Below, piece after piece: positions 1-8,913 of a DNA stretch of 27,313 nt. Source of the DNA: Chara braunii (taxonomy: Eukaryota > Streptophyta > Charophyceae > Charales > Characeae); contig BFEA01000054.1 of the NCBI GenBank assembly GCA_003427395.1, positions 274,696 through 302,008 of the forward strand. The letters are read 5' to 3'. Positions within the stretch are counted from its first letter, which is position 1, and each line of letters begins with the position of its first letter. The notes beneath the pieces were generated by a model that was given only the letters and a program-made list of their open reading frames with translations, ran no database searches and had not been told where the DNA came from. A program made the translations under genes and the position numbers.

Positions 1-178
1 TTTGGTTGTCACATACCTGTGAAGCGAGCTGTGCAGTCCCACGTGGAGGAAGAAGAAGCGGCCATAGCCGCGGAGTGTCACCACGGAGTAGCGAAGGAGG
101 GAGAGAGACCGGACAGAGGGGGAGAGACCGAGAAGGGAGAGGAGGCGGCCATAGCCGAGAGGTGAAGTGAGGGCCGGT

Positions 179-179
<1 letters not shown>

Positions 180-210
<31 letters not shown>
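180..210 (+). repeat. Poly(A) run (31 bp) in gypsy leader
   Basis: An uninterrupted run of 31 A, followed by a GA-rich stretch. Inside a retrotransposon leader it is more likely microsatellite expansion than a 3' tail. Its length may be unreliable because homopolymers are error-prone in assembly. Confidence 0.9.
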
Positions 211-212
<2 letters not shown>

Positions 213-317
213 AAGAGAAGAAGAAGACAGTCGGGGTGACAGGAGGCGAGGAAGGTGTAAAGGGAAGAAAGAGGTTGGTGAGGAAAGAGAAGCCGACAGC
301 CATAGCTGACCGGAGGG

Positions 318-409
318 TTGACCGGAGGTGTTGACCGGCGTTGACCGGAGTTAAAAGGTCTTACCGGGAGTTGACCACAGCGTTGACCAGCGTTGACCAA
401 GACTTTGAC
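318..409 (+). promoter_or_regulatory. Cluster of seven TTGACC words (W-box-like)
   Basis: TTGACC occurs at 318, 330, 340, 371, 383, 393 and 404, mostly within GTTGACC and spaced 10 to 31 bp, with a CTGACC at 306 and one more TTGACC at 578. TTGAC(C/T) is the W-box core bound by plant WRKY factors. Whether the cluster is a functional enhancer or a degenerate short tandem repeat cannot be told from sequence. Confidence 0.4.
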
Positions 410-996
410 CAAGCTGGAGCGGGCAACATCTCGCCAAGCCTTCAGCCTGTCCCTCGCCCTATGGATGTGCACACAACCCTTGGTACTTGCTGAGTCCAGT
501 CTGTCTGTCTATTCTTTCTACATCGAGTCTCTTATGTCCTAGGTGATAGTACTCTGTGGATGAAGGATAGGGTCTTGTTGACCAAACCCACACGGGATGA
601 GTATAGCTAAAGACTGTGTCTGACGACTCGGCTGTCCCAGAGGTCAAACCCTCCCAAGGACCGGTACTGACCGGGGGGCTGCTCGGTGTGGCACAGTAGG
701 CCCGAAATCCGAGCTGTGGGCTGTACAACAGACCATCAAAGACCTGCTGATCGCGTCGTCCTGTCTGCGACGTTAAATAATCCCTGAGGAGTTCAGGGGA
801 TCTCCTTAAATGCCTCCCGATCAGCAACAGGTCTAGTAGTGACAGCCATAGTTAGGTCTAGGCTAGAGACCATAGTTGGTAGGATCCTTGTCAGGATTCT
901 GCGAGTCCTTAGATTGAGTCAATAGGTTTGTCAGTCAGGGGTTAGAGTCTACGTGGTGAGGTTTGGAACCATTGATCCGGTTGTGTACTGATCACC

Positions 997-2954
997 ATGG
1001 TTGAGACCCGTAGTGGGAAAGACACTAGCCCCTACACCCAGGAACAGCAAGAAAAGATGGCCGCCCTAGTGAAAGAAAACAAGGAGAGGAAGGAGCTCGA
1101 GAAGCAGGCGAAGCTAAAGGCTATCGCAGAGGAGCAGGTGGCTAAGATGAAGAGGGTTCAACAGGAGGAGGAAGAAATAAGAAAGGCTGCTGAAGCAGAA
1201 GTAGCAGCAGAAGAAGAAAAAGAGAGTGAGGATTGAGAGTGGAGAAGGGAGAGGTGGCACAATGAAGAGGGATGCAGATGCTGAGATGGAGAAGAAGATA
1301 AGTGAGTGGGTCGCTAATTTATCGTTGGGAGAAGACGAGGAGGCGGAGTCTTATGTGACTCAGGATGAGAGGGATGCGCTTGCCAGTGAGCTAGCAGCAA
1401 TGAAGGACCCTATGGAACGGCGAGAAAGGGAGGAGGAGCAGAAGTTAGCATGGAAATTGAGGAAGAAGAGGGAAAAGAAGAGGAGGAGAGAGGAAGTCAA
1501 CAAACTGACCGCAGAGATGGCGAAGGTGCAGGAGTGTAGGAAAGAAGTGGAGGTGCAGGCAGACGACAAGGCCAAATGGGATAAGGTGTTGAGCTACCTA
1601 GAGGTGTTGAGCAAAGCATGGATGGAGGAGCGCCAAGCCAGTTGGAGCCAAGACGTAGCTTTGAGTGTCATGCGATCGGGATTTAGAGACTTTGCGCGCG
1701 ATATAGTCACCCACATTGGGGGCGAAGTCAAGCAACTTAGGGACAACGTGGGGAAGTTTTGCGAAGGCGCCATTGAAGGTGCCAAAGCAATAGTCGTTGT
1801 AGAGGGCGAGGTAAGACCCCGTAAAGAGCCTGTAAAGCTCAAGTTCCCAGACGCGTACGGGGGGAAGAAGGAGGAGAACTTTGACAACTGGGAGGCCAGT
1901 GTCAATAGTTATATACATCCTGTCAGAGGAACAAGTCCTCGTGGTCTTCCAGGCCCTTAAGGATGAGGCGGCTAGTTTTGCCAGGTCCCTTGCGCGCGCA
2001 GCCGGTTGTGAAAACAACCTGGTTGCATATTCAAGAGTCACCCCCCTTCCTCAATTTTTTAAGCTCCTGAAGGAGCAATTTGCAAACCCAACAACAGGCG
2101 TTCGCGCCTCTGACAAGCTACAAACGATCCACTCGTGACAGTGGAGGAGTGCAAGAGCACTCAAGGGTACCATGGACGACTTGGTAGTCGTCCCAGACCA
2201 TGGGGTCACTGAGACCCAGTTGATCCAATTATTTTATCGTGCCATGCTAGAGGCCCTACGTGGGCATTTCTTTGACAAATCTCAACAGGCCAGCATCACT
2301 TATGATGCATTGAGTAGAGAGGTGGTCCTATATGAGTCGAAGTCCATGCCAGTTACCACCTTCTGGCATAAGGATTTGGACAAGGGAAAAAGGTGGAAAG
2401 GTCGTACCATCTCAGTCCAAGTGAGGGCCAAGGATCACATGATCCTTACTTTAGAGGAAGGTGGTACTGATGAGGTCCCATATAGTCAGATTGAGTGGGG
2501 CCTAGAAGAAGAGAACGGTAGCGTGGGACAGGGGAGGTCTTATGCTGCTGTCGCAGCTGGAGGGAGGCCGCCAGTTAGAGGAGGAGGCCAGGGCCAAAGG
2601 GGCCAGGCCATGGGAGGCCGAGGACCAGGCGCACAGGGGGTTGGCGGACAGGGGGTTGGCGGACAGGGAGACCGCCAAGTGGGAGGTAGGGGTCAAGGTC
2701 CCCCGCCAAATCGCCAGGGTTCTTATCGGTCCCCACAACGACGAGGTGGAAGGGCACCTCAAGGAGGATGGCACCCAGGCTTGCCACAGGGCAGGCCCTG
2801 GGAGGATTTGGGCTTGGACCAGTGTTTATGGCAGGAACGCATGGACTTGGGTCAGCGCGTGTTTTGTGGTGACCCGGCCCACGTAATTAAATGTTGTACT
2901 AAGTATAGAGAGGCCCGTTGGGCTGCCCAGCAGTCAAAAGGCAGCCGCCAGTAG
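997..2954 (+). pseudogene. gag: gag polyprotein of gypsy element 1, broken
   Basis: Gag would form the virus-like particle and package element RNA. It is read in four pieces: 997-1236; about 1226-1960 in another frame; 1917-2138 in a third; and 2139-2954 in that same third frame after a TGA at 2136. The first two pieces are charged and Glu/Lys/Arg-rich, consistent with coiled coil. The middle holds a conserved capsid-like block (SEEQVLVVFQALKDEA). The C-terminal part is Gly/Gln-rich with a 15-bp tandem repeat near 2640. It ends in a CCHC zinc knuckle, CGDPAHVIKCC at 2865-2897, whose first Cys position is Arg at 2856. I chose the ATG at 997 because it opens the charged region (MVETRSGK). Confidence 0.8.
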
Positions 2955-3044
2955 GGGTTGCAACTGCCCCTACTTTAAGGCCATGTGGAGAAGTGAGCGC
3001 GCGCGAACAGGACACTCCCAACCCACATGAGCCTATGGTAGAGG

Positions 3045-3929
3045 TTGCAGGCCCGTGCAGCTAGCTGTCCAGAAACCGCCTCTGCTAGCGTCTCTTTAGA
3101 CATGTCCCTCACAGGTGTGGCAAAAGAGTTAAAGGAGAGGATGCCAGCCTGGGCCAAGATGAAGAAAGAGAGCAAAGGACAATTGATCTTGGTAGATGTA
3201 GAAGTTTTCAGGAGTAGAGTAGGGGCCCTTATAGACTCAGGGGCCGCCCGCAGTTATATTAGCTGTAGAGCGTTGAAAAAGTTGAGGCTAGGATTAAAAG
3301 TCCAGAAATTGGCAGACCCCATAATCAGTGTCCTCGCTGACAACCGCACAATGCGTGTTGAGGACTATGTAGAGGGAGTCCAGGCGTACTTTCGCCTAGA
3401 GAAGGATGGGAAGGTGGAGAAAGTTCTCCATTCCCTGACTCTCCTCGTACAGGATGACCTTCCTTTCGACATAGTGTTGGGAATGGATTGGGGAGAGGCA
3501 GCAGGGGTCATACTCCACTTGAGAGAGCATGCGTGTAGGCTCCCTAGTCCATCAGGCAAGGTCAAGACTGCCCGCCTGTTCCATGTGTCAAGTGTAGACA
3601 ACACCTTGGCACATTGTCGTCTCAGTGTTCCCACGTTCGCGAGATTAGTGAAAAAGGAGCAGTTAGAGGACCAGGTCTTTGTAGTTTATGTTAGACCTGT
3701 CACTGAGGCCAAAAAGGAAGACGGTTCCACAGATCCAACCATAGCCAAGCTGCTGGAAGAATTCAAAAACTTGACTAAGTCACCGACAGGAGTAGTGTCG
3801 CGACCCATCCAGCACAGGATAGAGATCGAGCCTGGCAATAGAACTCCTAAGGGCGCAGTTTACAGGATGTCCCCTAGAGAGTTAGAGGAGCTTCGCAAGC
3901 AATTAGACGAGCTTCTTGAGAAAGGTTAG
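3045..3929 (+). pseudogene. pol: pol N-terminal part: aspartic protease and RT connector (element 1)
   Basis: This 294-residue open stretch carries a retropepsin-like protease that would cut the Gag-Pol polyprotein. The active-site triad is seen as ALIDSGAARS (Asp64-Ser65-Gly66), and the flap-distal hydrophobic motif IVLGMDW lies at residues 143-149. The connector HRIEIEPGNRTPKG, around residues 257-270, leads into the RT fingers. The frame ends at TAG 3927-3929, placed where related RTs have Trp in a G-W-I-R-P-S context; RT sequence continues directly in the same frame, so this is a nonsense mutation and not a real terminus. Stops and a gap separate it from gag, so how the ancestor expressed pol is unclear. 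Confidence 0.85.
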
Positions 3930-4570
3930 ATCAGGCCCAGTTCGTCTCCATTTGGAGCACCAGTTATGTTTGTCCCAAAGAAGGAAGGAGAGTTTCGTAT
4001 GTGTATAGACTTAGGGATTTAAATGCGATTACTGTGAAGAATGCTGAACCACTGCCCAATATAGACGATCTTTTAGATCGGGTGTAGGGTTGTAAGTATT
4101 TCTCCAAGATAGACCTGAAGTCCGGTTATCATCAGATAGAAGTCCATCCTGATGACCAGTACAAGACTGCGTTCCGGACTCGTTATGGGCACTATGAGTT
4201 TATAGTGATGCCCTTTGGACTAACCAACGCGCCAACCACTTTTCAGCGTTGTATGAATGATTTGTCCAGACCATGGTTAGATAAGTTCGTAGTAATTTAT
4301 CTAGATGATATCTTAGTTTTTAGTAAGACCCTCTAGGAGCACCAGGGTCATCTGAGGCAGGTCTTGGAAAAGTTAAAGTCAAACTTCAAGATCAACGCAA
4401 AGAAGTGCGAGTGGGCCAAGACGCAAGTCTTGTACTTGGGCCACGTATTGGACGGAGATGGCATTAAGCCAGAGGACAGCAAGATGGCGACGATTAGAGA
4501 TTGCCCGATGCCCCACACATTGACAGAGTTGCAGTCGTTCCTAGACCTAGCTAACTACTATTGAAAGTTC
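3930..4570 (+). pseudogene. pol: Reverse transcriptase domain of gypsy element 1, broken
   Basis: RT copies element RNA into cDNA. The recognisable blocks are [14 protein letters not shown] and MCID near 3945-4010, [13 protein letters not shown] near 4098-4137, [10 protein letters not shown] near 4173, [14 protein letters not shown] near 4206 and the catalytic YLDD at 4298-4309, followed by the thumb block LYLGHVLDGDGIKP. A one-base loss at about 4012, inside the M-C-I-D-Y-R block, shifts the frame. TAG at 4085 and 4334 and TGA at 4562 interrupt it further. The catalytic Asp pair is retained, so the damage is in the reading frame and not at the active site. Confidence 0.9.
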
Positions 4571-5884
4571 GTGAGGAACTTTTCTACTACCGCCGCTCCC
4601 CTGCGCAGGTTGCTTAAGAAAGAGGCAATCTGGCAATGGGACAAAGACTGTACGTCTGCGCTCAAGAAGTTGAAGCGCGCCTTAATAGAGTATCATGTCC
4701 TCGAAGTAGCAGACCCGTCCTTGCCATTTGTCATCACCACGGACGCAAGTCAGTATGGAATAGGTGCCGTGTTGCAGCAAGACGACGATAATGGCTATAG
4801 ACCCGTAGAGTTCATGTCAGCGAGGATGCCCTCAGAGAAGGTCGCTACCTCGACAAACGAGAGAGAACTCTACGCTCTCAGGCAGGCTCTAGACCACTGG
4901 AAGCATTACCTGCTTGGGAGGCACTTCAAAGTGTATTCCGATCATGAGACCCTTAGATGGTTGAAGACTCAGGCCAAGATGACACCTAAGTTGACTAGGT
5001 GGGCCGCAGAGATAGACCTGTATGATTTTGAGCTCAAGCCAGTAAAGGGCGAGTACAACGTAGTTGTGGACGCTCTGAGTAGGAGATCAAACTACTTTGG
5101 AGCCATAGTACACTATCTGGATATAGGGAGAGACCTGCAGGAGAAAGTGAAGCAAGCGTATGCGCAGGACCCCATCTATAGTGACCTTCTAAAGAGAGTT
5201 AGAGAGGCCCCAGAGTCAGATTACCGCACTATTGAGGGATTACTGTTTAAGAAGACTAATGTGTTTGACCGCCTGTGCGTTCCCAACAGCGAAGAGATCC
5301 GCAGTTTGATTTTAGGGGAATGCCATGACACAGAGGGACATTTTGGTTGGCAAAAGACATTAGCCAATCTGATGCGTGCGTACACCTGGCCAGGGATGAA
5401 GAATGACTGCATAGAGTCTGTTCGCAGTTGTAAAGTGTGCCAGAGGAATAAGACTACTACACGCGCGCCCTTAGGTCTTCTCAGACCATTGCCTATTCCT
5501 GATCAACCTGGAGATTCAGTGTCCATAGACTTTACGGATACTAAAGTCAAGAGTAGGCATGGCAAGAGCCAAGTCATGGTCATAGTTGACCGTTTTAGCA
5601 AGTTAACCGTTTTTGTTCCCTTGCCTGCAGAGGCACGTACGGATTTAGTGATACAAAAGTTCTTTGATTTTTGGGTTAGTGAGAATGGAATCCCATTGTC
5701 AATAGTTAGCGATAGAGACTGTCGTTTCACCAGTCAGAACTGGCAAAAACTCATGAGAGTCTACGGATCTAAGCTGTTGATGTCGTCTGGCTGCCATCCC
5801 GAGACAAACGGTCAGACTGAACAGATGAACAAGATCCTACAGCAAGTTTTGCGCATGTACATTAGACCTGATCAGATCAACTAG
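4571..5884 (+). CDS. pol: RNase H and integrase (zinc finger plus DDE core) of gypsy element 1
   Basis: This is the longest open frame in the window (437 residues) and is part of pol, not an independent gene; it continues the RT frame after the TGA at 4562. RNase H occupies about residues 52-172: TTDAS (Asp58), NERE (Glu97/Glu99), VYSDHE (Asp124) and VDALSR (Asp167), a plausible full acidic set. The integrase HHCC zinc finger follows with His252, His257, Cys287 and Cys290. The catalytic core has SIDF (Asp320), SDRD (Asp381) and ETNGQTEQ (Glu417); the last two are 35 residues apart, giving DD35E. The ATG is simply the first after the stop. TAG at 5882 sits in a D-Q-I-N-x-D-E context where related integrases often have Trp. 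Confidence 0.85.
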   Translation: MRNFSTTAAPLRRLLKKEAIWQWDKDCTSALKKLKRALIEYHVLEVADPSLPFVITTDASQYGIGAVLQQDDDNGYRPVEFMSARMPSEKVATSTNERELYALRQALDHWKHYLLGRHFKVYSDHETLRWLKTQAKMTPKLTRWAAEIDLYDFELKPVKGEYNVVVDALSRRSNYFGAIVHYLDIGRDLQEKVKQAYAQDPIYSDLLKRVREAPESDYRTIEGLLFKKTNVFDRLCVPNSEEIRSLILGECHDTEGHFGWQKTLANLMRAYTWPGMKNDCIESVRSCKVCQRNKTTTRAPLGLLRPLPIPDQPGDSVSIDFTDTKVKSRHGKSQVMVIVDRFSKLTVFVPLPAEARTDLVIQKFFDFWVSENGIPLSIVSDRDCRFTSQNWQKLMRVYGSKLLMSSGCHPETNGQTEQMNKILQQVLRMYIRPDQIN

Positions 5885-5890
5885 GACGAG

Positions 5891-6424
5891 ATGTTGCCCA
5901 AGGCTAGCGCATACAACAACAGCGTGCATTTGTCCACCTGTCGCACTCCCAATGAGTTGCACAAGTCCTTTAGGCCGCGCAGACCATTCGAAAGACTAAA
6001 CCGGGATCAAATTCACAGACTACCGCCCGGTACCAAGGAGTTTGCGATACAGCACGAGAAAGAATTAGCGACTGTTGTAGAGAACCTCAGGAAGGCCCAA
6101 CATAGAATGATAGAACAGGCTAATAAGCACCGTCGCCCGTCACAGTTTCAAGTAGGCGACTTAGTCTTGGTCAAGGCTAAAGAGTTTGCGCCTGAGGAAA
6201 ACATCTCGCAGAAGTTACTGCCTACATATAGAGGACCGTGGCCGGTTCTAGAAGTCAAGGGCGAAGAGAATGGACCATCCTACACTATAGAGATCCCAGC
6301 ACACATCCACACATACCCTGTGTTCCACGCTCCAAAGCTGTTGCCGTGTGTCACAAGCCAACAGTTCCCTTCAAGACGATCTATGATCCCTCCGGATAAT
6401 ATTCTCGGAGGGCCTCGAATTTAG
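5891..6424 (+). CDS. pol: Integrase C-terminal domain of gypsy element 1
   Basis: This is in the same frame as the preceding integrase, from which it is separated only by TAG 5882-5884. It has 177 residues. The start continues the core (KASAYNNSVHLSTCRTPNEL), followed by a helical segment and the SH3-like GPY/F region with VGDLVLVKA near residues 88-96, YRGPWPVLEV near 113-122 and TYPVFHAPKLLP near 141-152. This region binds DNA non-specifically in related integrases. No chromodomain follows, unlike element 2. The stop codon overlaps the polypurine tract by two bases, so the coding region runs right up to the 3' LTR. Confidence 0.85.
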   Translation: MLPKASAYNNSVHLSTCRTPNELHKSFRPRRPFERLNRDQIHRLPPGTKEFAIQHEKELATVVENLRKAQHRMIEQANKHRRPSQFQVGDLVLVKAKEFAPEENISQKLLPTYRGPWPVLEVKGEENGPSYTIEIPAHIHTYPVFHAPKLLPCVTSQQFPSRRSMIPPDNILGGPRI

Positions 6425-6435
6425 GAGGACAGGAG
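6423..6435 (+). promoter_or_regulatory. Polypurine tract
   Basis: AGGAGGACAGGAG, nearly all purine, overlaps the integrase stop and is followed at once by TGAAACGG. In LTR elements such a tract primes plus-strand DNA synthesis and marks the upstream edge of the 3' LTR. Confidence 0.65.
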
Positions 6436-7180
6436 TGAAACGGTTTTCACCTTTTGCAGTAACAGACGCAGATCCCAGGGCTCGATCCCTAGACTTCACC
6501 CTACCCATGTACAGTACCTGTGTGTGTAGTCCCTGAGAGTTGAACCTGTGACCTGTGTATTCGTAGACAGTTGGTAGGTCTGTCGTAGGTCCATAGGCAG
6601 CAGGGGTTCAATCTATAGATCTATAGAGTAGAAGTTTTAGCAAGTTCCAGAAGGCTAGCTGTAGTCCTTCTAGAAGGTCGGCAAGTGGGCAAGTGGTCAA
6701 GTGGCGAGTCAAGTGGTGGACTATACTGCAGTGCAATCCCAGTACGACTACGGTAGGTTGGCAGTGAGTCAACAATCAGTCAGCGGTAAGGTCCAATCAG
6801 TCCCAGTCCGGTCCAGCAAGTACCACGGGGGACTGTGAGCACCATGGGCCGTTGGCAAAGGACAGACCAACGAGTTTCCGAAGTATAAATCAAGAGGCAG
6901 CACCCAGCCTTTCATTCATTCTTGCGTGAGCCATGCGGAAGCGCTGCCACAACGACTTGTGCAAGGAGGTCTGCAGTGGGCCCGGAGGACGCAGTGGCGA
7001 GAGAGGAGGAGCTTAGTATAGCGATAGGGTAGGCGCAGCCATAGCTGCCATAGCTATAGTTAGTGGGAAGTGTGAGTGTGTATGTGTGAGTATTCAGAGT
7101 GATGCGTGTGGGATATCCAGGGTGATCCGGTGTGTGTGAACAGTGAGTTGATTGGGCGCTGAGGCGCCATAGCCAACTGA
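6436..7180 (+). repeat. 3' LTR of gypsy element 1 (right edge uncertain)
   Basis: It starts with TG directly after the polypurine tract. It contains a TATA box at 6884-6890 and a region rich in short repeats of AGTGG and CAAGTGG at about 6680-6720. GCCATAGC occurs at 7038, 7047 and 7166, the same word seen three times in the leader. No matching 5' LTR is in the window, so the right edge cannot be fixed by comparison. Confidence 0.55.
6884..6890 (+). promoter_or_regulatory. TATA box of the 3' LTR
   Basis: TATAAAT lies in GAAGTATAAATCAAG, about 450 bp into the LTR. Transcription would start about 30 bp downstream, near 6915-6920, the expected U3/R boundary. The context supports it; no start site can be seen directly. 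Confidence 0.5.
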
Positions 7181-7293
7181 AAGTGAACTCGTATCTGGAA
7201 GCCATATCTCTGAGTTTTGAGTGGGGGCATATCAACTTTGCTGCACTGCTGTTTACATGCATGAAAAGTGTGAATGAGAGTGAGTCTGATTGC

Positions 7294-7534
7294 AAAAATG
7301 GCTGGATACATTCCTCTAAGTGCCAGTGTGATCAGCATCACAATCCTTTGAGGAAACACAGCTTGAGCAGATCACGGATTCCACTGTCAGATTCCAGAAA
7401 GAGAAAGAAGAGAGAAAAAAAAATGGTAACAGGGATTCGGTCGTGAAAATGGCTGGATACATTCCTCTAAGTGCCAGTGTGATGAGCATTACAATCCTCT
7501 GAGGAAACACAGCTTGAGCAGATCACGAATTCGG
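7294..7534. repeat. 151-bp tandem duplication
   Basis: AAAATGGCTGGATACATTCC begins both copies (ATGG at 7298 and at 7449), and about 88 bp are nearly identical through AGCTTGAGCAGATCAC. Differences are mainly transitions. Between the conserved parts lies a purine-rich linker. A 7-bp-stem hairpin, CCCTGCC with GGCAGGG, follows at 7541-7559. No coding function is evident. Confidence 0.85.
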
Positions 7535-7823
7535 ATTCCGCCCTGCCTCGTTGGCAGGGGACTTAAAACAAACACACGAGAAAGACAAAAAAGGAACCAA
7601 CGACTTTCAGAATGTGACCGTGTTTGCAGTAAGATGCATTTTGTACCCTACCCGACATCATTGCAGTACAGAAAGCTTTTTTTTTTTCCCTTTTCCTTTC
7701 ACGTGCGGGCAAATGAAAACTACAATTTATGGGACTTGGCGACCCTGGGTCCCACCCTCCATTTCTTCGGGAACTGGCAAAAACTGGTAATTTCCCAACA
7801 CGGGCAGAGGTACTACCGGTAGT

Positions 7824-7827
<4 letters not shown>

Positions 7828-7865
<38 letters not shown>
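7828..7865 (+). repeat. Poly(A) run (38 bp)
   Basis: An uninterrupted A-run immediately beside the U6-like sequence. On the minus strand it reads as a T-run directly 3' of the U6 homology, far longer than a normal pol III terminator. Homopolymer length may be affected by assembly. Confidence 0.9.
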
Positions 7866-7866
<1 letters not shown>

Positions 7867-7867
<1 letters not shown>

Positions 7868-7950
7868 TTTCTCGATTTCTGTGTGTCATCCTTATGCAGG
7901 GGCCTTGCTAATGTTCTGTGTATTGCTCCAATTTTAAGGGATGTCGCTTC
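7867..7950 (-). ncRNA. U6 spliceosomal snRNA pseudogene, copy 1
   Basis: On the minus strand the sequence follows the U6 core in order: ACATCCC, AAAATTGGAGCAATAC, ATTAGCA with the invariant AGC, GCCCCTGC, AAGGATGACAC, then AAATCGAGAAAT. Normal U6 base-pairs with U4 and U2 and contacts the 5' splice site through ACAGAGA. Here that box reads ACACAGA, and the following GAAGATT reads GAACATT, changes expected to be lethal. The 5' capped stem-loop is missing (past the core only GAAGCGACATCC) and the 3' end runs straight into poly(T). I see no plant upstream sequence element or well-placed TATA. I therefore call it a pseudogene. Confidence 0.8.
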
Positions 7951-7955
7951 TTTTC

Positions 7956-8460
7956 TTTCATTCCTTTGGCTTTTTTCGTGGTTTTTCTTTTATTTTTATC
8001 TCTCAGCCTCAATGGAGTGGCCAGTCTGCCACCGTTCAGATCTTGCTACATCAAGCTGGCAGTTCGAGCTTCATCATCAGATGGGCATGTGATTGGAGGT
8101 TGTGGATGCAGTAGAGCGGTTTACGGCGTCCAGTTTGATTTTTAGTTCGGTTTGCTGATGTCGTTATTGAGGTCATCCTCCAGGCCCCGTTTTTCAACTT
8201 CATGTCAATAATCAGTAGAAGGGGCCCGGAAGGCGATCCCTTGACGTTCGTCTTGATTCCTTGTTGGTAGGTTGTAACAACCAATTAATACCTTAGTCTT
8301 TCTGTCGAGTTAACCAACGTGATTGATTTTTCATAACTTCACAATCTGTGATTCTACCATCGTAATCATGACATTCTTTGTCATAGGAGACAAGTTTCTC
8401 TGCCTGATTATCCATAACCTTCTGTCCCAAAGGTTCTGTAGCTCAATTTTCTAACCTCAA
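7956..8460. other. Non-coding stretch, no gene seen
   Basis: T-rich on the left (7946-8005) and otherwise of mixed composition. Open frames on both strands are short, overlap each other and show no family resemblance. No RNA gene or element ends were found. Confidence 0.5.
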
Positions 8461-8461
8461 A

Positions 8462-8560
8462 TTCTTAATAAAATTCCTAATAAAATTCCTAATAAATCCC
8501 TAATAAATTCCTCATAAATTCCTCATAAATTCCTAATCTTGAATTCCTTAATTCCTTAAC
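8462..8560. repeat. AT-rich short tandem repeat
   Basis: About eight imperfect copies of an 11-12-bp unit of the form AATAAATTCCT, with related CTTAATTCC words continuing to about 8620. It is a simple minisatellite with no sign of coding. Confidence 0.8.
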
Positions 8561-8913
8561 TTCATGCTCCCTAATTTTCTTCTCTCTAAATTCCTAAGGC
8601 ATTACCTGATTATCTACGAAACTCCTAATGCTGCTTAGTTTGAGTCTTTTAGATCTCATATGTTCGTGTCAAAGCTTTGTGCCGCGCCCAGACTGGAAGA
8701 CAGACGGCTGTCTTTAAAGGTCCAGGACGAGCGCAGTGGGGTGACCCGAATTGTTTGACACGATTTAGTCATTAGAGTCCTATTTCCCCCGTTGTAATCA
8801 CGAAATTCTTCAAAAAAAAAACTGGAGGTTGAGCACCCCGGTGGTGTTGGGTGGTTTTGCCTGATGCCATGCCAATACCGTCATGTCTTAGTTTATGGAT
8901 GGCTAATGCCCAA
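8561..8913. other. Non-coding stretch, no gene seen
   Basis: No credible coding frame or RNA gene. It carries an A9 run at 8812-8821 before the ~75-bp repeat block begins. Confidence 0.5.

Larger units (their letters stand above)
1..996 (+). other. Untranslated leader of gypsy element 1
   Basis: This is about 1 kb with no credible coding region before gag. It holds an A-run at 180-210, purine-rich stretches at 100-290, a cluster of TTGACC words at 318-409 and three exact GCCATAGC words at 61, 148 and 299. A primer-binding site should lie near its start, but I could not match one to a tRNA 3' end by eye. Minus-strand reading frames here have no family resemblance and were left out. Confidence 0.6.
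1..7180 (+). mobile_element. Ty3/gypsy LTR retrotransposon, element 1 (decayed, 5' LTR not in window)
   Basis: The order gag, protease, RT, RNase H, integrase is that of Ty3/gypsy (Metaviridae). Coding sequence runs from 997 to 6424 and ends on a purine-rich tract followed by TG, the expected start of a 3' LTR. No chromodomain follows the integrase. The 5' LTR is not recognisable: the first bases of the window do not recur downstream, so it either lies upstream or has diverged. The 3' limit is a guess; the unrelated 151-bp tandem repeat starts at 7294. Frameshifts near 1215 and 4012 and a frame change near 1917, together with stops at 2136, 3927, 4085, 4334, 4562 and 5882, mean that the copy cannot make its proteins. 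Confidence 0.9.

Noticed and set aside
459-827. Minus-strand frame of 122 codons in the gypsy leader
   Set aside because: It lies antisense to a retrotransposon leader and has no recognisable motif or start context.
7294-7534. C/D-box snoRNA-like words (GTGATGAG and CTGA) in the 151-bp repeat
   Set aside because: The words are only about 15 nt apart, there is no terminal stem, and the other copy loses both words.
1-7534. A matching LTR pair for element 1
   Set aside because: I compared the first several hundred bases with 6436-7534 and found only short shared words, so no 5' LTR is claimed.
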